Assembly: GCA_046049675.1 (NCBI GenBank)
Contig: JBJORA010000064.1
Coordinates: forward strand, 1-22,272
Source of the DNA: CAIXQW01 sp046049675
Lineage (GTDB): Bacteria > Bacteroidota > Bacteroidia > Chitinophagales > Chitinophagaceae
Length of the DNA stretch: 22,272 bases
Direction of reading: 5' to 3'
In this document: positions 22,158 through 22,272 of the stretch, piece after piece
Position numbering within the stretch: the stretch's first letter is position 1
Layout: each line of letters starts with the position of its first letter
Translations under genes and position numbers: made by a program
The notes under the pieces: generated by a model
Database searches by the model: none
Seen by the model: the letters and a program-made list of their open reading frames with translations, nothing else
What the model was told of the DNA's origin: nothing

Positions 22158-22272
22158 CTAGCTGCTATCACCCTGTGTATCCGCAATCAAATTTTTAGTG
22201 TAGGAGCCACTAAGATTCTTTGCTGAAAAAAAATAAGAAGTGTTGTTGGAATCAAACTTGTCGGTGCTACCG
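22158..22272 (-). CDS. Possible 3' end of a minus-strand gene (partial)
   Basis: On the minus strand a frame is open from the right edge to a TAG at 22158-22160, giving 37 residues (G-S-T-D-K-F-D-S-N-N-T-S-Y-F-F-S, then A-K-N-L-S-G-S-Y-T-K-N-L-I-A-D, ending T-Q-G-D-S-S). Composition is protein-like (Ser/Asn/Thr/Tyr), but the piece is too short to assign. If real it converges on the preceding operon with about 145 bp between stop codons. Confidence 0.4.
   Translation of the reverse strand, partial: GSTDKFDSNNTSYFFSAKNLSGSYTKNLIADTQGDSS

Overview
The window looks like a chromosomal segment from a Bacteroidota bacterium, probably from the Chitinophagia/Saprospiria side. The evidence is four predicted secreted proteins with type IX secretion (T9SS) C-terminal sorting domains (three type A, one type B/gliding-associated), several SdrD B-like (Cna-B-like) adhesin modules, a lipoprotein with a clear lipobox, and promoter-like sequences that fit the Bacteroidota consensus (TTTG or TTG at -33, TAnnTTTG at -7) rather than the sigma70 one. 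Base composition is moderately AT-rich. Genus and species cannot be told from the sequence alone.

Layout. (1) 1-434 is the 3' end of a type ISP restriction-modification gene. (2) 435-1444 is a gene-poor stretch with a 5'-truncated IS66-family transposase and one likely IS end. (3) 1445-2674 encodes a secreted Ycf48-like propeller with a type A sorting domain. (4) 2678-3264 is a compact parDE-type toxin-antitoxin operon; its promoter overlaps two inverted repeats that look like an autoregulatory operator. (5) 3426-4120 holds two tandem paralogous small membrane proteins of unknown function. (6) 4359-7535, minus strand, encodes a 1058-residue surface protein with SdrD B-like modules and a type B (gliding-associated) sorting domain. 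(7) 8126-18481, plus strand, encodes a giant adhesin of about 3450 residues: signal peptide, about 1650 residues of Cys-containing beta-rich sequence, 13 SdrD B-like Ca-binding modules, an Fn3-like segment and a type A sorting domain, followed by a strong intrinsic terminator. (8) 18540-19548 is about 1 kb without a convincing gene. It contains a 21/42-bp tandem repeat array that stays in frame with a startless 110-codon minus-strand reading frame. (9) 19549-22012 is a two-gene operon: lipoprotein, then a T9SS type A secreted protein. (10) 22013-22272 holds a long inverted repeat around a promoter-like sequence and what may be the 3' end of a minus-strand gene.

Functionally the window is mostly cell surface and secretion cargo, flanked on the left by accessory or defence material (type ISP R-M, IS66 remnant, parDE). 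The two SdrD-type surface proteins are divergently placed around a 590-bp intergenic region and use different T9SS sorting signals. No T9SS machinery genes are in the window. The parts I could not explain, and consider most worth checking, are the repeat array at 18869-19058 with its minus-strand frame, the inverted repeat at 22024-22148, and the tandem membrane protein pair at 3426-4120.
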